Positions 18,192-27,228 of a stretch of DNA of 64,000 nt are shown piece by piece. This DNA comes from JAEUJZ01 sp964460115 (GTDB lineage: Bacteria > Myxococcota_A > Polyangia > Palsa-1104 > JAEUJZ01), in contig CAYWPR010000017.1 in the NCBI GenBank assembly GCA_964460115.1, forward strand, positions 1-64,000, given 5' to 3'. The position numbers were made by a program, and so were the translations under genes. The notes beneath the pieces are model-generated. The model did no database searches. It saw only the letters and a program-made list of their open reading frames with translations, and was not told where the DNA came from. The stretch's first letter is position 1, and the number at the start of each line of letters is the position of its first letter.

Positions 18192-19198
18192 TGCGGAGCT
18201 TGTGCCAGTAAATTTTCGGCCACGCATAATAGTCCGGTCAAATAAAACAGCATTTGGTGCAAGGTGCGCGACTGACATCCGGAAAGGCCAATCAGCAAAA
18301 TCCCAAGTCCGCGCGAGCGTTCGTAAAAAGTTCCGAGCCCCAGCGCCACCACCGCATAAACCCAAAAACATAGGCTCAGCAGATAGACCGTGTACATCTC
18401 GGGTTGCGGCGGCAGCCTCAGATCGATAGTCGTTGCAATGATTCGCGTCGTGATGACTGGCAGCCGGTATAAAAAAACCGACATCAGCATCGTGGCGAAA
18501 AAGGCGCTGCTTATCGCCAAGAGGCGGCGTCTGCGTGATGCCGGCCGCTTCAGCAAAAACAGCGCGCCGCCGCCAATTGCTCCCAGCGCGACCACTGGGC
18601 CATAGATCAGCGTCAAAAGTCCATAGCGCGAAAGGGCATGTATGTTAGTCAGAACGCCCCACTGCGTCTCAAGCAGCAAAAGTGGAGGCATCAGCAAAAA
18701 CAGTACTCCCAGGCGATGCCGTCCTCTGATTTCAGCAATGGGCCGGGTGCAAAGTCCAATCACCACGAGGCAGGACAGGCAGACGGCGGAAAGCTGCGCC
18801 AACCATTGGGCGCGCCGCAGATCGATAAGCGACGCCACCCAAGCCTCGGGAAAAAACACGCGCAACAGCGCCAAGCCGCAAAACAAAAACCCCATGGCCA
18901 GCACAGACACTCGACCCATCGGTCGGCTGGCCACCTGACCCGGTAAAACGGCGCGCACCAGCAACTGCACCACCACCATGATTCCAAGCACGGTGGCCAG
19001 ATTCAGCGCGAACTGGCTAAGATGAGTAAGATTCAGCCAGGACAGTCGTATACGACTGGCACCAAGGGTTGCCAAAAGCGGCTGGGCCAGTCGATTCAGC
19101 AAAAACTCCAGCCCGGCCGCTGCGCCGAGTGCTCCGGGTAGAAACCAGCGGCTGCTCCAAATTCTGCCGGCGGTGCGAGGAACGGTAGTGTGCGGCAT
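18125..19198 (-). CDS. Polytopic membrane protein of unknown function
   Basis: This 357-residue protein has about eight or nine hydrophobic helices (for example VSVLAMGFLFCGLALLRVFF and LLTLIYGPVVALGAIGGGALFL). I see no conserved motif that identifies a family. The 3' end overlaps the convergent thrombospondin-repeat gene by 67 bp. The 5' end overlaps the frame of the RlpA-like gene by 182 bp on the same strand, which is unusually long and suggests that one boundary is wrong. Hydrophobic segments continue through the overlap, supporting this frame there. Confidence 0.65.
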   Translation of the reverse strand: MPHTTVPRTAGRIWSSRWFLPGALGAAAGLEFLLNRLAQPLLATLGASRIRLSWLNLTHLSQFALNLATVLGIMVVVQLLVRAVLPGQVASRPMGRVSVLAMGFLFCGLALLRVFFPEAWVASLIDLRRAQWLAQLSAVCLSCLVVIGLCTRPIAEIRGRHRLGVLFLLMPPLLLLETQWGVLTNIHALSRYGLLTLIYGPVVALGAIGGGALFLLKRPASRRRRLLAISSAFFATMLMSVFLYRLPVITTRIIATTIDLRLPPQPEMYTVYLLSLCFWVYAVVALGLGTFYERSRGLGILLIGLSGCQSRTLHQMLFYLTGLLCVAENLLAQAPHQIRRLRRNPDSATANVPSSAA

Positions 19199-19727
19199 GC
19201 TTATTTACCCTAGGGCTGTGCGGCCCGGTCGTGCAAGCTCGCTTGTAACCTCGCTGAAAAGCATGCGAGCACGCCTGCTTCTTTTTCGAGGCACTTGCCT
19301 TGGTGGAATGAGAAGGCATGTAAAATAGCCGAACTGGCTCGCTTGTGTGCACGCCCAGCATGCGAGCGACCGCGGGAGAAAGATCCACCACCCCGCGCCA
19401 AGTTCCACGTTCCTGCGAATGGGTTTTGATGACGAAGCGCCCGCTTGGCAAGCGGGCTCCATAGGGTCCGCGGTCGAGCACCTGGCAGGTGGCGATGCGC
19501 CGACTGCGCAGACTTTGAATGACCAAGGTCGTTCCGCAAGGTAGCGTGCGATGGGCGCACACCCGATCGGTAGGCCGCAATACCTTGCCGGTACACGCGA
19601 GCGGACCACCAGTCAGGTGGTCGCCCGGGTATCCGTAGACCGCAGCCAAGCCCGATTCTATGGCCACGGGGGCGGAGCTGAGCAGCGTGGCGAGCAGCAC
19701 CCGCAGGGCTGCCATAAGCGTCAGCAT
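19017..19727 (-). CDS. RlpA-like double-psi beta-barrel protein, probably frameshifted at its end
   Basis: The 236-residue frame has a signal peptide (about 1-20) and a double-psi beta-barrel domain (about 25-130) with the RlpA-type LDRGPYGARLPSGR segment. RlpA proteins bind or cleave peptidoglycan lacking stem peptides at the septum. The start has a good ribosome site (GGAGG, 7 bp). After the domain the frame runs through a Ser/Lys/Arg-rich stretch and about 60 residues into the next gene. A one-base change near the AAAAAG run at about 19285-19295 would move it into a frame that stops at 19205, just before the next start. Either a natural 182-bp overlap or an indel explains it. I favour the indel and regard only the first 150 residues as secure. 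Confidence 0.7.
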   Translation of the reverse strand: MLTLMAALRVLLATLLSSAPVAIESGLAAVYGYPGDHLTGGPLACTGKVLRPTDRVCAHRTLPCGTTLVIQSLRSRRIATCQVLDRGPYGARLPSGRFVIKTHSQERGTWRGVVDLSPAVARMLGVHTSEPVRLFYMPSHSTKASASKKKQACSHAFQRGYKRACTTGPHSPRVNKHAAHYRSSHRRQNLEQPLVSTRSTRRSGRAGVFAESTGPAAFGNPWCQSYTTVLAESYSS

Positions 19728-19786
19728 AGCCTGTCCTCCTTTTAACGATAAACTACTACATAGCTAGCTTAGGCCCGGAAAGGAAA

Positions 19787-20878
19787 CTAAAAAGCACAAT
19801 CGATGGCTGCGCGGGCCGCGGCAATGTGGACGGCGCTACAGCCGCAGCAGCCGCCTACCGCGTCGGCGCGGCCTTCCCAGGCGGTCGATTCGGCAGGGCC
19901 AAAAAACTCGTCTTTTGTGCTGTCGCCAAAATCGCGTCCGGCGGGCTTGGCATCTAGAAGGTCAAGCAAGGCGCGCGCAAATTGCTCGGGCGTTTCGTCG
20001 GCTCGCTTGCGTTTGCAGTCAGGGGGGGCTTGATCGACTTGCGGCTGCGCCAAAATCGCCAAGGGCGCCGCGCCGCTGCGCGCCCGTTTTTCGACCCAAT
20101 TAGAAAGCGCGACCACCGCTTTCCGCATGCGCCGGGCCGGCAGGGAGCAGTTGATGCCGACGAGCTCCGGCGGATTTGCTTCTAGCTCTTGCAGCATGCG
20201 CAAAAGCGGAACGCCAAGCGGCGTCTCTAGGCCGCTTTGACCGGGGCTTAGCGTCAGCGAAACCAAAAGTGGTAAATCGGGGGCGCCGGCGCGAAGGCCT
20301 TGTAGCAGCGTACGTAGCTCAACTGGATCACAGCAAGTTTCAAGATGCAATCCCTGCACCGCCTGGGTCGAAAAAAATGCCGCCAGCTCTTCGCCAAGCT
20401 TCGCCAAGCGCCGCGCCGAAAGTGGCGCCGCTGCGCTGCTGCCCGTCTGCCAGCCGCAGGGCCCAAGGCTGACGACCACCGCAGCCGGTTCACCGCTACG
20501 GCTTTGGGCTCCTTGCGCAGCCAGGGCCACGGCGGTGCGGGCGAGCGATTGCCAGTTCGACAAAGCGGCCTGTGCGGAGGCTGTTTCCGCAGCAACCATA
20601 CGGCGCAAGAGCCCGAAGGTGTTGGTCTGCACCACATCGGCGCCAGCTGCGGCAAAATCGGCGTGTACGGCGGCGACCTCACGCGGATGAGAAAGCAGCC
20701 AATCCTCTGGCGACTCGCGCTGCAAATCGAGCCCGCGTTTGATAAGTGCCGTGCCCACTCCGCCGTCCCACAAAAGCGGCCGTGGTTCGCGTAGCCGCGC
20801 TAAAAGCGGCTTTGAACGAAGTTTCTCCAAGGGCGCTATTCCATGTGCCGGGCTTTGCGCCGGGCCACAATCAGCCAT
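19787..20878 (-). CDS. Homocysteine S-methyltransferase-family protein
   Basis: The 363-residue protein has the zinc-dependent methyltransferase barrel used by MmuM, BHMT and the MetH N-domain: LLWDGGVGTALIKRG, GADVVQTNTFG, VGINCS (first zinc Cys) and GGCCG near the C-terminus (the paired zinc Cys). It likely methylates homocysteine or a related thiol from S-methylmethionine, betaine or SAM; the donor cannot be read from the sequence. The start overlaps the upstream methyltransferase gene by 43 bp, so they are probably coupled. It is the last gene of a seven-gene minus-strand run. Confidence 0.82.
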   Translation of the reverse strand: MADCGPAQSPAHGIAPLEKLRSKPLLARLREPRPLLWDGGVGTALIKRGLDLQRESPEDWLLSHPREVAAVHADFAAAGADVVQTNTFGLLRRMVAAETASAQAALSNWQSLARTAVALAAQGAQSRSGEPAAVVVSLGPCGWQTGSSAAAPLSARRLAKLGEELAAFFSTQAVQGLHLETCCDPVELRTLLQGLRAGAPDLPLLVSLTLSPGQSGLETPLGVPLLRMLQELEANPPELVGINCSLPARRMRKAVVALSNWVEKRARSGAAPLAILAQPQVDQAPPDCKRKRADETPEQFARALLDLLDAKPAGRDFGDSTKDEFFGPAESTAWEGRADAVGGCCGCSAVHIAAARAAIDCAF

Positions 20879-21870
20879 TCCTGACCAGCGCGGGACAGAA
20901 TCGAATCGCTCGGAACTTCCTCGTGCTCCAGCACAAAGTCGCTGCTCAGCCGATCGCGAATTTCGTCCGACGTGGACCCATAGGGCGGGCCGTCTGGATA
21001 GTCGTGACAGTAAAAGAGGCCGATAAGCCTTCCATCGGGCTTTAAAAGCCGCGCCACGGCCGCCGCATATTCATCGCGGCGCGTCGGAGAAATTGCGCAA
21101 TAGCAAGTGTGCTCGACCAAAAGATCATAAGCACCGGCCTGCAAAACCGAATCCTCTCGCTCAAAAAGATCCGTGGCGTGGGCATGCAAAACAGCGCCAA
21201 GTCCGTCCGCCTCTGCTCGCTGTTTGGTAATGCGCACTGCCGTCGGGGCGATATCGATGGCGACCACTTGCGCCGCATTTTTTTGCGCCGCATGTCCAAG
21301 TAGCAGCGCTTCGTGTCCGCGGCCGCAACCTATAACCAGCGCCCGTTCGCCTTTTTGCAAGCGCCAGGATGGGTGGTTAAGGCCGCGCACAAGCGGTGGC
21401 GGCACCCGGCCCAGATCCCAACCGTCGCCGCCGTGCTGATAGCAGTATTCCCAGCGAGCGTCAAAAGGCAGATTGGCGGGCTCGATAAGACGCGGACGCA
21501 GTTCGCGCAGGGCCGTGCGCGCCGCTTCGCGTAGCAGGAGATGCTGAGCGTTGTAATCGCCGCTACACAAGCTGCGCACGGGCGAGACGGCACTGGGAGC
21601 TTCGGCGACGTTGGCGCGTTCGGCCAGATACCAAAGCTGCAGCGATCGCGAAAGCGCGTTGGCTTCAAAGGCCAAAAGGGTGGCGTCACGCGGTGTGCGC
21701 GCCGAAGCCGGCAATTGTCCGTGCGCCCAACTTAAAAACGGCTGTGCGGCGGAAATAACCCGCTCGTAAGCCGGGCCCATAAGTTCCGCGGTTTTTTGCC
21801 CGCTGGCATCTTGCGCGCGGACCCAGACGCGTTTTTGCTCTAGATCAATTCCTAAAACGTGTAGATCCAA
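20836..21870 (-). CDS. SAM-dependent methyltransferase, TPMT-like
   Basis: The 344-residue protein has an N-terminal region of about 155 residues of unknown function and a C-terminal class I methyltransferase domain: motif I ALVIGCGRGHEALLLG, acidic post-II VVAIDIAP and a Tyr-Asp motif DLLVEHTCYCAI. The EHTCYCAI segment and the following LIGLFYCHD resemble thiopurine/thiol methyltransferases (TPMT family). The start read here is a TTG shortly after the RNase HII stop with no strong ribosome site, so the true start could be internal. Proximity to a homocysteine methyltransferase-like gene hints at sulphur or thiol methylation, but this is inference. Confidence 0.72.
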   Translation of the reverse strand: MDLHVLGIDLEQKRVWVRAQDASGQKTAELMGPAYERVISAAQPFLSWAHGQLPASARTPRDATLLAFEANALSRSLQLWYLAERANVAEAPSAVSPVRSLCSGDYNAQHLLLREAARTALRELRPRLIEPANLPFDARWEYCYQHGGDGWDLGRVPPPLVRGLNHPSWRLQKGERALVIGCGRGHEALLLGHAAQKNAAQVVAIDIAPTAVRITKQRAEADGLGAVLHAHATDLFEREDSVLQAGAYDLLVEHTCYCAISPTRRDEYAAAVARLLKPDGRLIGLFYCHDYPDGPPYGSTSDEIRDRLSSDFVLEHEEVPSDSILSRAGQEWLIVARRKARHME

Positions 21871-21873
21871 GGC

Positions 21874-22569
21874 TTAACCAAGTCCGGGCAGTTCCGGAAA
21901 GCAAGGTCCAGGGGCCGCGGAATCCGACAGCAGATCCGCGACGAAAGCCCAAGGCCAACTGCGTCGGCCCTCGGGAGGGATGCGCCTGTAGCGACCGCAG
22001 TAGGCGCGCAAAAAGCGCCGCGTGACGGCATTTAGGTATCCACCGCCGGCATGTCCGTCTAAAAGCTCGCCAAACTCGGGCTGGTAGCGGCGGCAAATCG
22101 CAAGCCACAGCTCATCGCGCTTCACTTTGGCAATGATTGAGGCGGCGGCGACGGATACATAATCCTGCTCAGCGCGATCCACGGCCAAAAGATTTGCAAA
22201 GCTTGCGCCGAGCGGCCGAAATAAATTGGCGCCATCGGCAACGATGCGTGCTGCTGGCGGCGCCGCCGCGATAAGCGTCGCCGCATGTTCGCGTTCCAGG
22301 TGGTTTAGCTGCCCGGCCCTGGCGTCGATTTCCTCCACTTCGATGATCGAGACTGCGACATGCGCGGCATGCTCGGCGATCGCGGCGCAAAGTTTTTGTC
22401 GAATGGTATGGGCGCGCGGGCCGGCGCCGAAACATTTGCTATCGGCAACGCCAAGCGCCAAAAGACGCTCCGCCGCTGGCGGTTTTAGCGCCACGCAAGC
22501 GACGACGAGCGGCCCCAAAATTGGGCCGCGGCCGGCCTCGTCAATTCCAAGCTCAAGGGGCGCCGACAT
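21874..22569 (-). CDS. rnhB: Ribonuclease HII
   Basis: The enzyme cleaves the RNA strand of RNA-DNA hybrids and excises single ribonucleotides. The 231-residue protein carries the type 2 RNase H motif GIDEAGRGPILGPLVVA (catalytic Asp-Glu), ADSK, RIVADGANLF and AAASIIAKVKRD, with a C-terminal GGGYLNAVTRRFL segment. The length is normal. The ATG immediately follows the stop of the cupin gene (TAAATG), indicating translational coupling. Confidence 0.88.
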   Translation of the reverse strand: MSAPLELGIDEAGRGPILGPLVVACVALKPPAAERLLALGVADSKCFGAGPRAHTIRQKLCAAIAEHAAHVAVSIIEVEEIDARAGQLNHLEREHAATLIAAAPPAARIVADGANLFRPLGASFANLLAVDRAEQDYVSVAAASIIAKVKRDELWLAICRRYQPEFGELLDGHAGGGYLNAVTRRFLRAYCGRYRRIPPEGRRSWPWAFVADLLSDSAAPGPCFPELPGLG

Positions 22570-22902
22570 TTAGACCTGCCGGGCTTGAAAAACCAGAACC
22601 GTGGCCCGCTCCGCGGTGTCGTTGCGCACTCCGTGGGGCAGCCCAGCCGGTGCAAAGGCCGCTTGACCGGCTTTGAGCGGACGTGCTTCATCGCCAAGCT
22701 GTACGGTCGCCTGGCCCGAAAACACGACATATACCTTGTCGATGTTTTCATGCGCATGCACCTTCTGAGCCTGCGCCGGTTCCAGGCAATACAGGTCAAA
22801 CAGCAGGCGCTCGGTTTGACAAAGCGCCACTTTGTGTAGCTTTTGCGCCAAAAAGGCCGTCTGCTCTTCCAGGTTTAGCCAGGCACCGGTCAGCGGCGTC
22901 AT
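22570..22902 (-). CDS. Small cupin-domain protein
   Basis: The 110-residue single-domain cupin has HAHENIDKVYVVFSGQA, in which the two His and Glu form the usual metal site of motif 1, and FAPAGLPHGVRN for motif 2. Such proteins bind small carboxylates or sugars or act as isomerases or dioxygenases; the substrate is not inferable. It shares one nucleotide (TAATG) with the upstream lipoprotein gene and abuts rnhB. Confidence 0.82.
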   Translation of the reverse strand: MTPLTGAWLNLEEQTAFLAQKLHKVALCQTERLLFDLYCLEPAQAQKVHAHENIDKVYVVFSGQATVQLGDEARPLKAGQAAFAPAGLPHGVRNDTAERATVLVFQARQV

Positions 22903-23771
22903 TAGGGACCCATATCCTTTGGCTTGCAGCTTTGGCCGGAGGTATCGACCAAAAATACCTTCAGGTTGTAGTTGTTCATCGTGAACTTATTGCGCTGCTC
23001 CGGCGACAAGGGTGCGCCGCGCACCACGACGTAATAAGCTTCGGAAGGCTGCAGCGCTTTCAGATCGGTAAGTTCGACGCAACCGTCGTCTGCGGCGCTT
23101 GTGTCCTGGCCGATGAGGGTCAGCCGCGGTTTTCCCGTATCAGGATCGTTGTCTTTGCGAAAGACAAACAGGTCCAGGTCGCCTTTGACAAGCTCATATT
23201 TGATCTTGGCGATGACGCGTCCTTTGGCGCTCAGGCCGAACTTGTAGACGTCCACATCCGGCGCATCGGGCGCCGTTTTGTCCGGACAAATCTGATAAGG
23301 CGAGCCCGGGTCGCTAGGCGGTAAATCCTTGGGCAGTGGGTTTGGCAAAACGATGGCCTGCGCCGGAAAATCATTGGGCTCGAGCATATGCAAAACGGCA
23401 TCCGAGGGCTTTTCGCTCGTGTCATCTCGAGTGCAGCGCCATTGGTTGTGCTCGTCGTATCCGGTCAGCGGCAGCGGGGCGTAGACCCCGCTGTAGTAGT
23501 TAGTCTTGGCGGGAAATGGCCAAAAATCGATGGGCGTGATGGTCATGTCCACCGGAGGCAGCGGCGGAATGCACCAACCTTCATCGCTGTCGGCCAGAGC
23601 GTCGCCGCAGATGCCGTCTTTGCAACAAGCCAAGCCGACCGGACAAGCTGGCGTATCCGATTTGTGGCAGCGAAAGGCCATTTGGGCGTCTGGATTCGCG
23701 GCATAGTCGGGCTTGTAGCAGCCCAAAAAGGCGATGCCGAGCAGTACAAATGAGAGGGCAGCAATACGCAT
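22902..23771 (-). CDS. Lipoprotein of unknown function
   Basis: The 289-residue protein begins MRIAALSFVLLGIAFLGC, a type II signal peptide with lipobox FLGC, so it is probably an outer- or inner-membrane lipoprotein. The N-terminus is Cys-rich (CHKSDTPACPVGLACCKDGICG), recalling the disulphide-rich heads of myxobacterial lipoproteins. The middle and C-terminal part (about 150-285) reads as a beta-sandwich similar to bacterial pre-peptidase C-terminal-like domains (DVYKFGLSAKGRVIAKIKYE, GDLDLFVFRK). AAAGGA sits 8 bp before the ATG. It lies directly between the cupin and TPR genes. Confidence 0.72.
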   Translation of the reverse strand: MRIAALSFVLLGIAFLGCYKPDYAANPDAQMAFRCHKSDTPACPVGLACCKDGICGDALADSDEGWCIPPLPPVDMTITPIDFWPFPAKTNYYSGVYAPLPLTGYDEHNQWRCTRDDTSEKPSDAVLHMLEPNDFPAQAIVLPNPLPKDLPPSDPGSPYQICPDKTAPDAPDVDVYKFGLSAKGRVIAKIKYELVKGDLDLFVFRKDNDPDTGKPRLTLIGQDTSAADDGCVELTDLKALQPSEAYYVVVRGAPLSPEQRNKFTMNNYNLKVFLVDTSGQSCKPKDMGP

Positions 23772-23783
23772 CGAGCTTTTCCT

Positions 23784-25364
23784 TTAGAAATCCAGTTCGC
23801 CGACGAATCCGCCGCCGGCTGGGCCGGCCACCGGAAGCAGCGAAAAGACCGTATCGGTTTTTGCCGCGCCGTTTTGGGCCTGCAATTTCTTTCCGGTTCG
23901 GGCCTGTTCGGTGCGGTGTTTGTTGCGCACAAGATCCGCGATAAGCAGCCCGGCGCCAGCGGCCATGGTCACGCCTCCGACAGCGGTCAGCGCAATGCCG
24001 ACCTTGTCGTACAGTTTGCCTTGCTGCTCGTAGGCGCTGCTGGACGGATTTGGCGCCTTGTTGAGCATTGGATCGGGATTCGGACCGTAAAACAAACAGC
24101 GCATCTTGGCGTTGTCGCAGCGCGAATCAGCCGACACGATGGCCGCATCTTTGGCGGCCAGACCAAGAAATGTGAAGCCGCCAATCAGCGCACCGGCTCC
24201 GAGCGCCCCAATGCCGACCCCGGCCCAGCCCATGGCATGCAGCGGCGAGGGCTTTTTGTCGCGAGCTTTGGCGCGCTGCTCTGCGCGGCGTTCTTCGGCG
24301 GCTTTTTGCTGCTTGGCGCTGGCGATATCAAAGCGGACGACTTCGTTTTCGATATCGCGGCTGGGACCGGTTTTGACGCGCCGGGCGGGCTCGTCTTCTT
24401 CGCTGCTGTCTTCGACCCCGGAAGCATCCACAAGTTGCGGCCGCGCCGCCGTTTCAATCAGCACGATGTTTGGACTTGCGTCGCTGCCCGAAGATTTGAT
24501 CAAAGTACCGGCGCTGTCGCGCGCTTCCAGATAGTACTGAAACGTTCGTCCTTGCGTGACCGACTCGGGCAGCCGGGCGATTTTTTCGCTGCCGCGACGT
24601 TTGAGCTCTAGCGAATCAAACTGTGCCTGGCCTTCGGTGCGAAAGTAGACCTTCACTTTGACCGACTTCATCACCGGCATTTGCACCCGTACATCTACCG
24701 GCTTTCCGGGGGGCACTGCATCGATGGGAATATGCGACCATTCGGTGACCGGCTTGTTTTGGGCGGCCGCGACGGCTGGTGCCGCTTCGGATTTGGAGCT
24801 TTCGCTCGGCTCGCTGGCTGCGGATTTGGGGGCGCTGCTGGCTGTCGCCACGCTGGCATTGGCCGGCTTGCTCGGCGCGCTTGGCGCAGGAGCGGCACTG
24901 GGCGCCGATTTGGCCACTTCGACGGCGGGCTTGGCAGCCGGCGCTGGCTGATTGGCCATTACACGCTCTTGCTCGACCTCGGCCATCTCGGCTTCGGCCT
25001 TGCTGCGCGCTTTGTCATCGGCCGGAGCTTCGCTTAAGAACTTGCGGTAGAAATAAAGCGCCATGTCGTAGTCTTTGGTCTTGCGGTACGTCGTGGCGAT
25101 GTTGATCAAAATGGCCGGAAAGCGCTTCAGCACGTAGGCGCGTTTCAGTTCGCGAATGGCCACGTCGTACTTCCCAGCGGCAAAAGCATCCTGGCCCGCC
25201 TTAAAGTGGGCCTTGGCCTGATTGACGATCTCGGGATCCTCTGCTTGCGCCATGGCCGCGCCTTCGCCCAGCCCAAAGGGCCGCGCCGCGTTTTTGCGCC
25301 CTGGGCTGGCCAACACCAAAACCGCGGTGGCCGCGACGAGAATCATTCTTGTGAACTGGCGCAT
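23784..25364 (-). CDS. Secreted TPR-repeat protein with C-terminal membrane segments
   Basis: The 526-residue protein (ATG at 25364, chosen because it starts a clear signal peptide, RMILVAATAVLVLASPG, and leaves a 62-bp gap to the upstream gene) has tetratricopeptide-like helices at about 50-140 (FKAGQDAFAAGKYDVAIREL). An Ala/Ser/Pro linker follows, then a beta-rich domain (about 240-330: VDVRVQMPVMKSVKVKVYFR) and a Gly/Ala membrane hairpin near the end (WAGVGIGALGAGALIGGFTF and GIALTAVGGVTMAAGAG). This architecture is common in deltaproteobacterial envelope proteins of unknown role. Confidence 0.75.
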   Translation of the reverse strand: MRQFTRMILVAATAVLVLASPGRKNAARPFGLGEGAAMAQAEDPEIVNQAKAHFKAGQDAFAAGKYDVAIRELKRAYVLKRFPAILINIATTYRKTKDYDMALYFYRKFLSEAPADDKARSKAEAEMAEVEQERVMANQPAPAAKPAVEVAKSAPSAAPAPSAPSKPANASVATASSAPKSAASEPSESSKSEAAPAVAAAQNKPVTEWSHIPIDAVPPGKPVDVRVQMPVMKSVKVKVYFRTEGQAQFDSLELKRRGSEKIARLPESVTQGRTFQYYLEARDSAGTLIKSSGSDASPNIVLIETAARPQLVDASGVEDSSEEDEPARRVKTGPSRDIENEVVRFDIASAKQQKAAEERRAEQRAKARDKKPSPLHAMGWAGVGIGALGAGALIGGFTFLGLAAKDAAIVSADSRCDNAKMRCLFYGPNPDPMLNKAPNPSSSAYEQQGKLYDKVGIALTAVGGVTMAAGAGLLIADLVRNKHRTEQARTGKKLQAQNGAAKTDTVFSLLPVAGPAGGGFVGELDF

Positions 25365-25426
25365 GCGAGTGCCTCGTTGTTGGGGTCTAGTCAGTAGCCG
25401 AGCCAAGTGAAAAATCGCTTGGCTTG

Positions 25427-27049
25427 TCATTGGGCAAACGGATCGATCCAAGACTCGTCCTTTTTGGGCTTGGTTTCCTTTTCGATCGTCCGTGTCGGGC
25501 GGCTGGGCTTTTCTGCTGCCTTTTCCGGGACTTTTTCCGACGATTTGTCTGCAACTTTTTCCGACGATTTCTTCAGCGGTTTTTCCGACGATTTGTTTGC
25601 CGCTTCGGTTTTTGTGGCAGTTTTACCGGATCTTTCTGCCTTGTGGCGAGCCGCCTGTTCCGGTTTGTCGATTTTTTCGGGTTCTGCTGCCGCTTCCTCA
25701 GGCTTGTCAGCGCTTGGCGCTTCCTCAGCAGCCGAAGCTGGCTTGGTCGGTACCGGCGGCGGCACGGCCGCGGGCTTTGCTTCAGGGGGGGATGTAACTG
25801 CCGGTGCTTTCGTTGCAGCAGGCTCCGGTTTGGCTGATATCTCCGCCGGTGCCGGTTTTGGTGCTTTGGGCAGCGCTGGCTGCGGCGCCGGTGCCGGTGC
25901 TTTGGGCTCCACGGCTTGAGGCGGGGGGGCTAGTTGTGCCGGCTCTGGCGCTGGCGGGGCGACTGCCGGCGCGGCCGTCGGTGTTGGAGCAACCGGCACT
26001 GGCGATGCTCCCGTAGCGGCAGGCTGGGTTTTCTCCGATGGGCTCGATTGAAAATAGAGCACTGCCGCTGCCGTAAGCCCTACGCCCAAGGCAATGCCGA
26101 AAAGCAGTTTGAGACGGCCCTGGTTACGGCTGGGCGATGCTGCATTGTCGTCGGCATTGAGCACAACCGCGGCTGGTGCAGAAGCTATGGATGCCGACGA
26201 AGAAGACGGCGCAGCCGGTTCCAGCTCGGGCTCCGCTTCCGCCGTCGCCGTGGCGGCTGCCGCGGCCAAGCGTCGTTCCTCTGCGCGCTGCTTTTTGTTG
26301 CGCTTGCCGCGTCCCTGGTTATCGCTGGACAGCGCTACCGGGCCGCTAGGCTGGGGGACCACCGTCGCGGGTGAAGGAGCTACCAAGGTCGGCGTCGGCT
26401 CTATGGCCTCTGGCTGCGCACTCGGGGCCGTGTCAATTTTGTCGGCCGTCGGCACAGGATCTGCGTTGTCTACAGCCTGGGCCGCGGCAGCTCCGGGCGG
26501 CGGTGCAGCAGTTTCTGCCGAAGTGGAAATCGCGGTCGGCGGTTCCTCTGCGCGAATTTCTGCCGGCGCGCTGACTTCTTCCTGCGAAGCAACTACGGCA
26601 AGTGGCGCGGTATGAATGGCTACGGTCGGCTTGTCTTTGTCTTGCAAACTCGCAGCATCAGCAAACTCGTCCAGCCATCCTTCATCGAGCTCTTCAAGTT
26701 TTTCTGGAAGTTTTTCCGGAAGCTTTTTCGCAACGACAGGCTGCGAAATCACCGGCCGCGATCCCGGCACCTTTGGCAGCGAGCTTGGGATCGGGGGAAG
26801 CGAGCCTCCTGCGAACGGTTTAGCGCTCGGCGCCGGCGGCTGTGAGCCGGACACCACCGGCTGTGAGACCGGCAAAAGATCCCAACTGCGGCTTTTTTCA
26901 GAGGCCAGCCGCTGGTTGGCGCGGGCAATAAAGTCGTCGAGCAAGTCGTCCATGCTCTCACGACGGAAAGAGCCACTGCGCTGGGCGCTAGCCGGCGGAG
27001 TTGGGGGCGACTTGCTTGCCGGTTTTTGGCCGGAGCTCTGATTCGACAT
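25427..27049 (-). CDS. Pro/Ala-rich single-pass membrane protein
   Basis: This protein of about 540 residues is dominated by low-complexity Pro/Ala/Ser/Glu sequence with one membrane helix (LKLLFGIALGVGLTAAAVLYF) near residue 325. The C-terminal tail is rich in Ser-Glu-Lys repeats (KSSEKPLKKSSEKVADKSSE). No catalytic motif is visible. The N-terminal about 40 residues (MDDLLDDFIARANQRL) may form an amphipathic interaction helix. The ATG at 27049 is preferred to a GTG three codons upstream because GGTGG lies 6 bp before it. It heads the minus-strand run that continues through the TPR and lipoprotein genes. Confidence 0.65.
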   Translation of the reverse strand: MSNQSSGQKPASKSPPTPPASAQRSGSFRRESMDDLLDDFIARANQRLASEKSRSWDLLPVSQPVVSGSQPPAPSAKPFAGGSLPPIPSSLPKVPGSRPVISQPVVAKKLPEKLPEKLEELDEGWLDEFADAASLQDKDKPTVAIHTAPLAVVASQEEVSAPAEIRAEEPPTAISTSAETAAPPPGAAAAQAVDNADPVPTADKIDTAPSAQPEAIEPTPTLVAPSPATVVPQPSGPVALSSDNQGRGKRNKKQRAEERRLAAAAATATAEAEPELEPAAPSSSSASIASAPAAVVLNADDNAASPSRNQGRLKLLFGIALGVGLTAAAVLYFQSSPSEKTQPAATGASPVPVAPTPTAAPAVAPPAPEPAQLAPPPQAVEPKAPAPAPQPALPKAPKPAPAEISAKPEPAATKAPAVTSPPEAKPAAVPPPVPTKPASAAEEAPSADKPEEAAAEPEKIDKPEQAARHKAERSGKTATKTEAANKSSEKPLKKSSEKVADKSSEKVPEKAAEKPSRPTRTIEKETKPKKDESWIDPFAQ

Positions 27050-27228
27050 ATATACCACCCAGACAGGCCGTCTCCGAGGGCCTGCCCTGGGAACGCCGTC
27101 TCCTCTTTGATTTAGGTTTGATGAAGGCGCGTGTGCGCGTGCATCGCGGTTTTATTTCAGGCTGCATCTTTGTCAAGTCCTTTGCGAGGCTCTTGCAGGG
27201 GCGGCAGCGTGCCCTTATGCTGCGCGCC

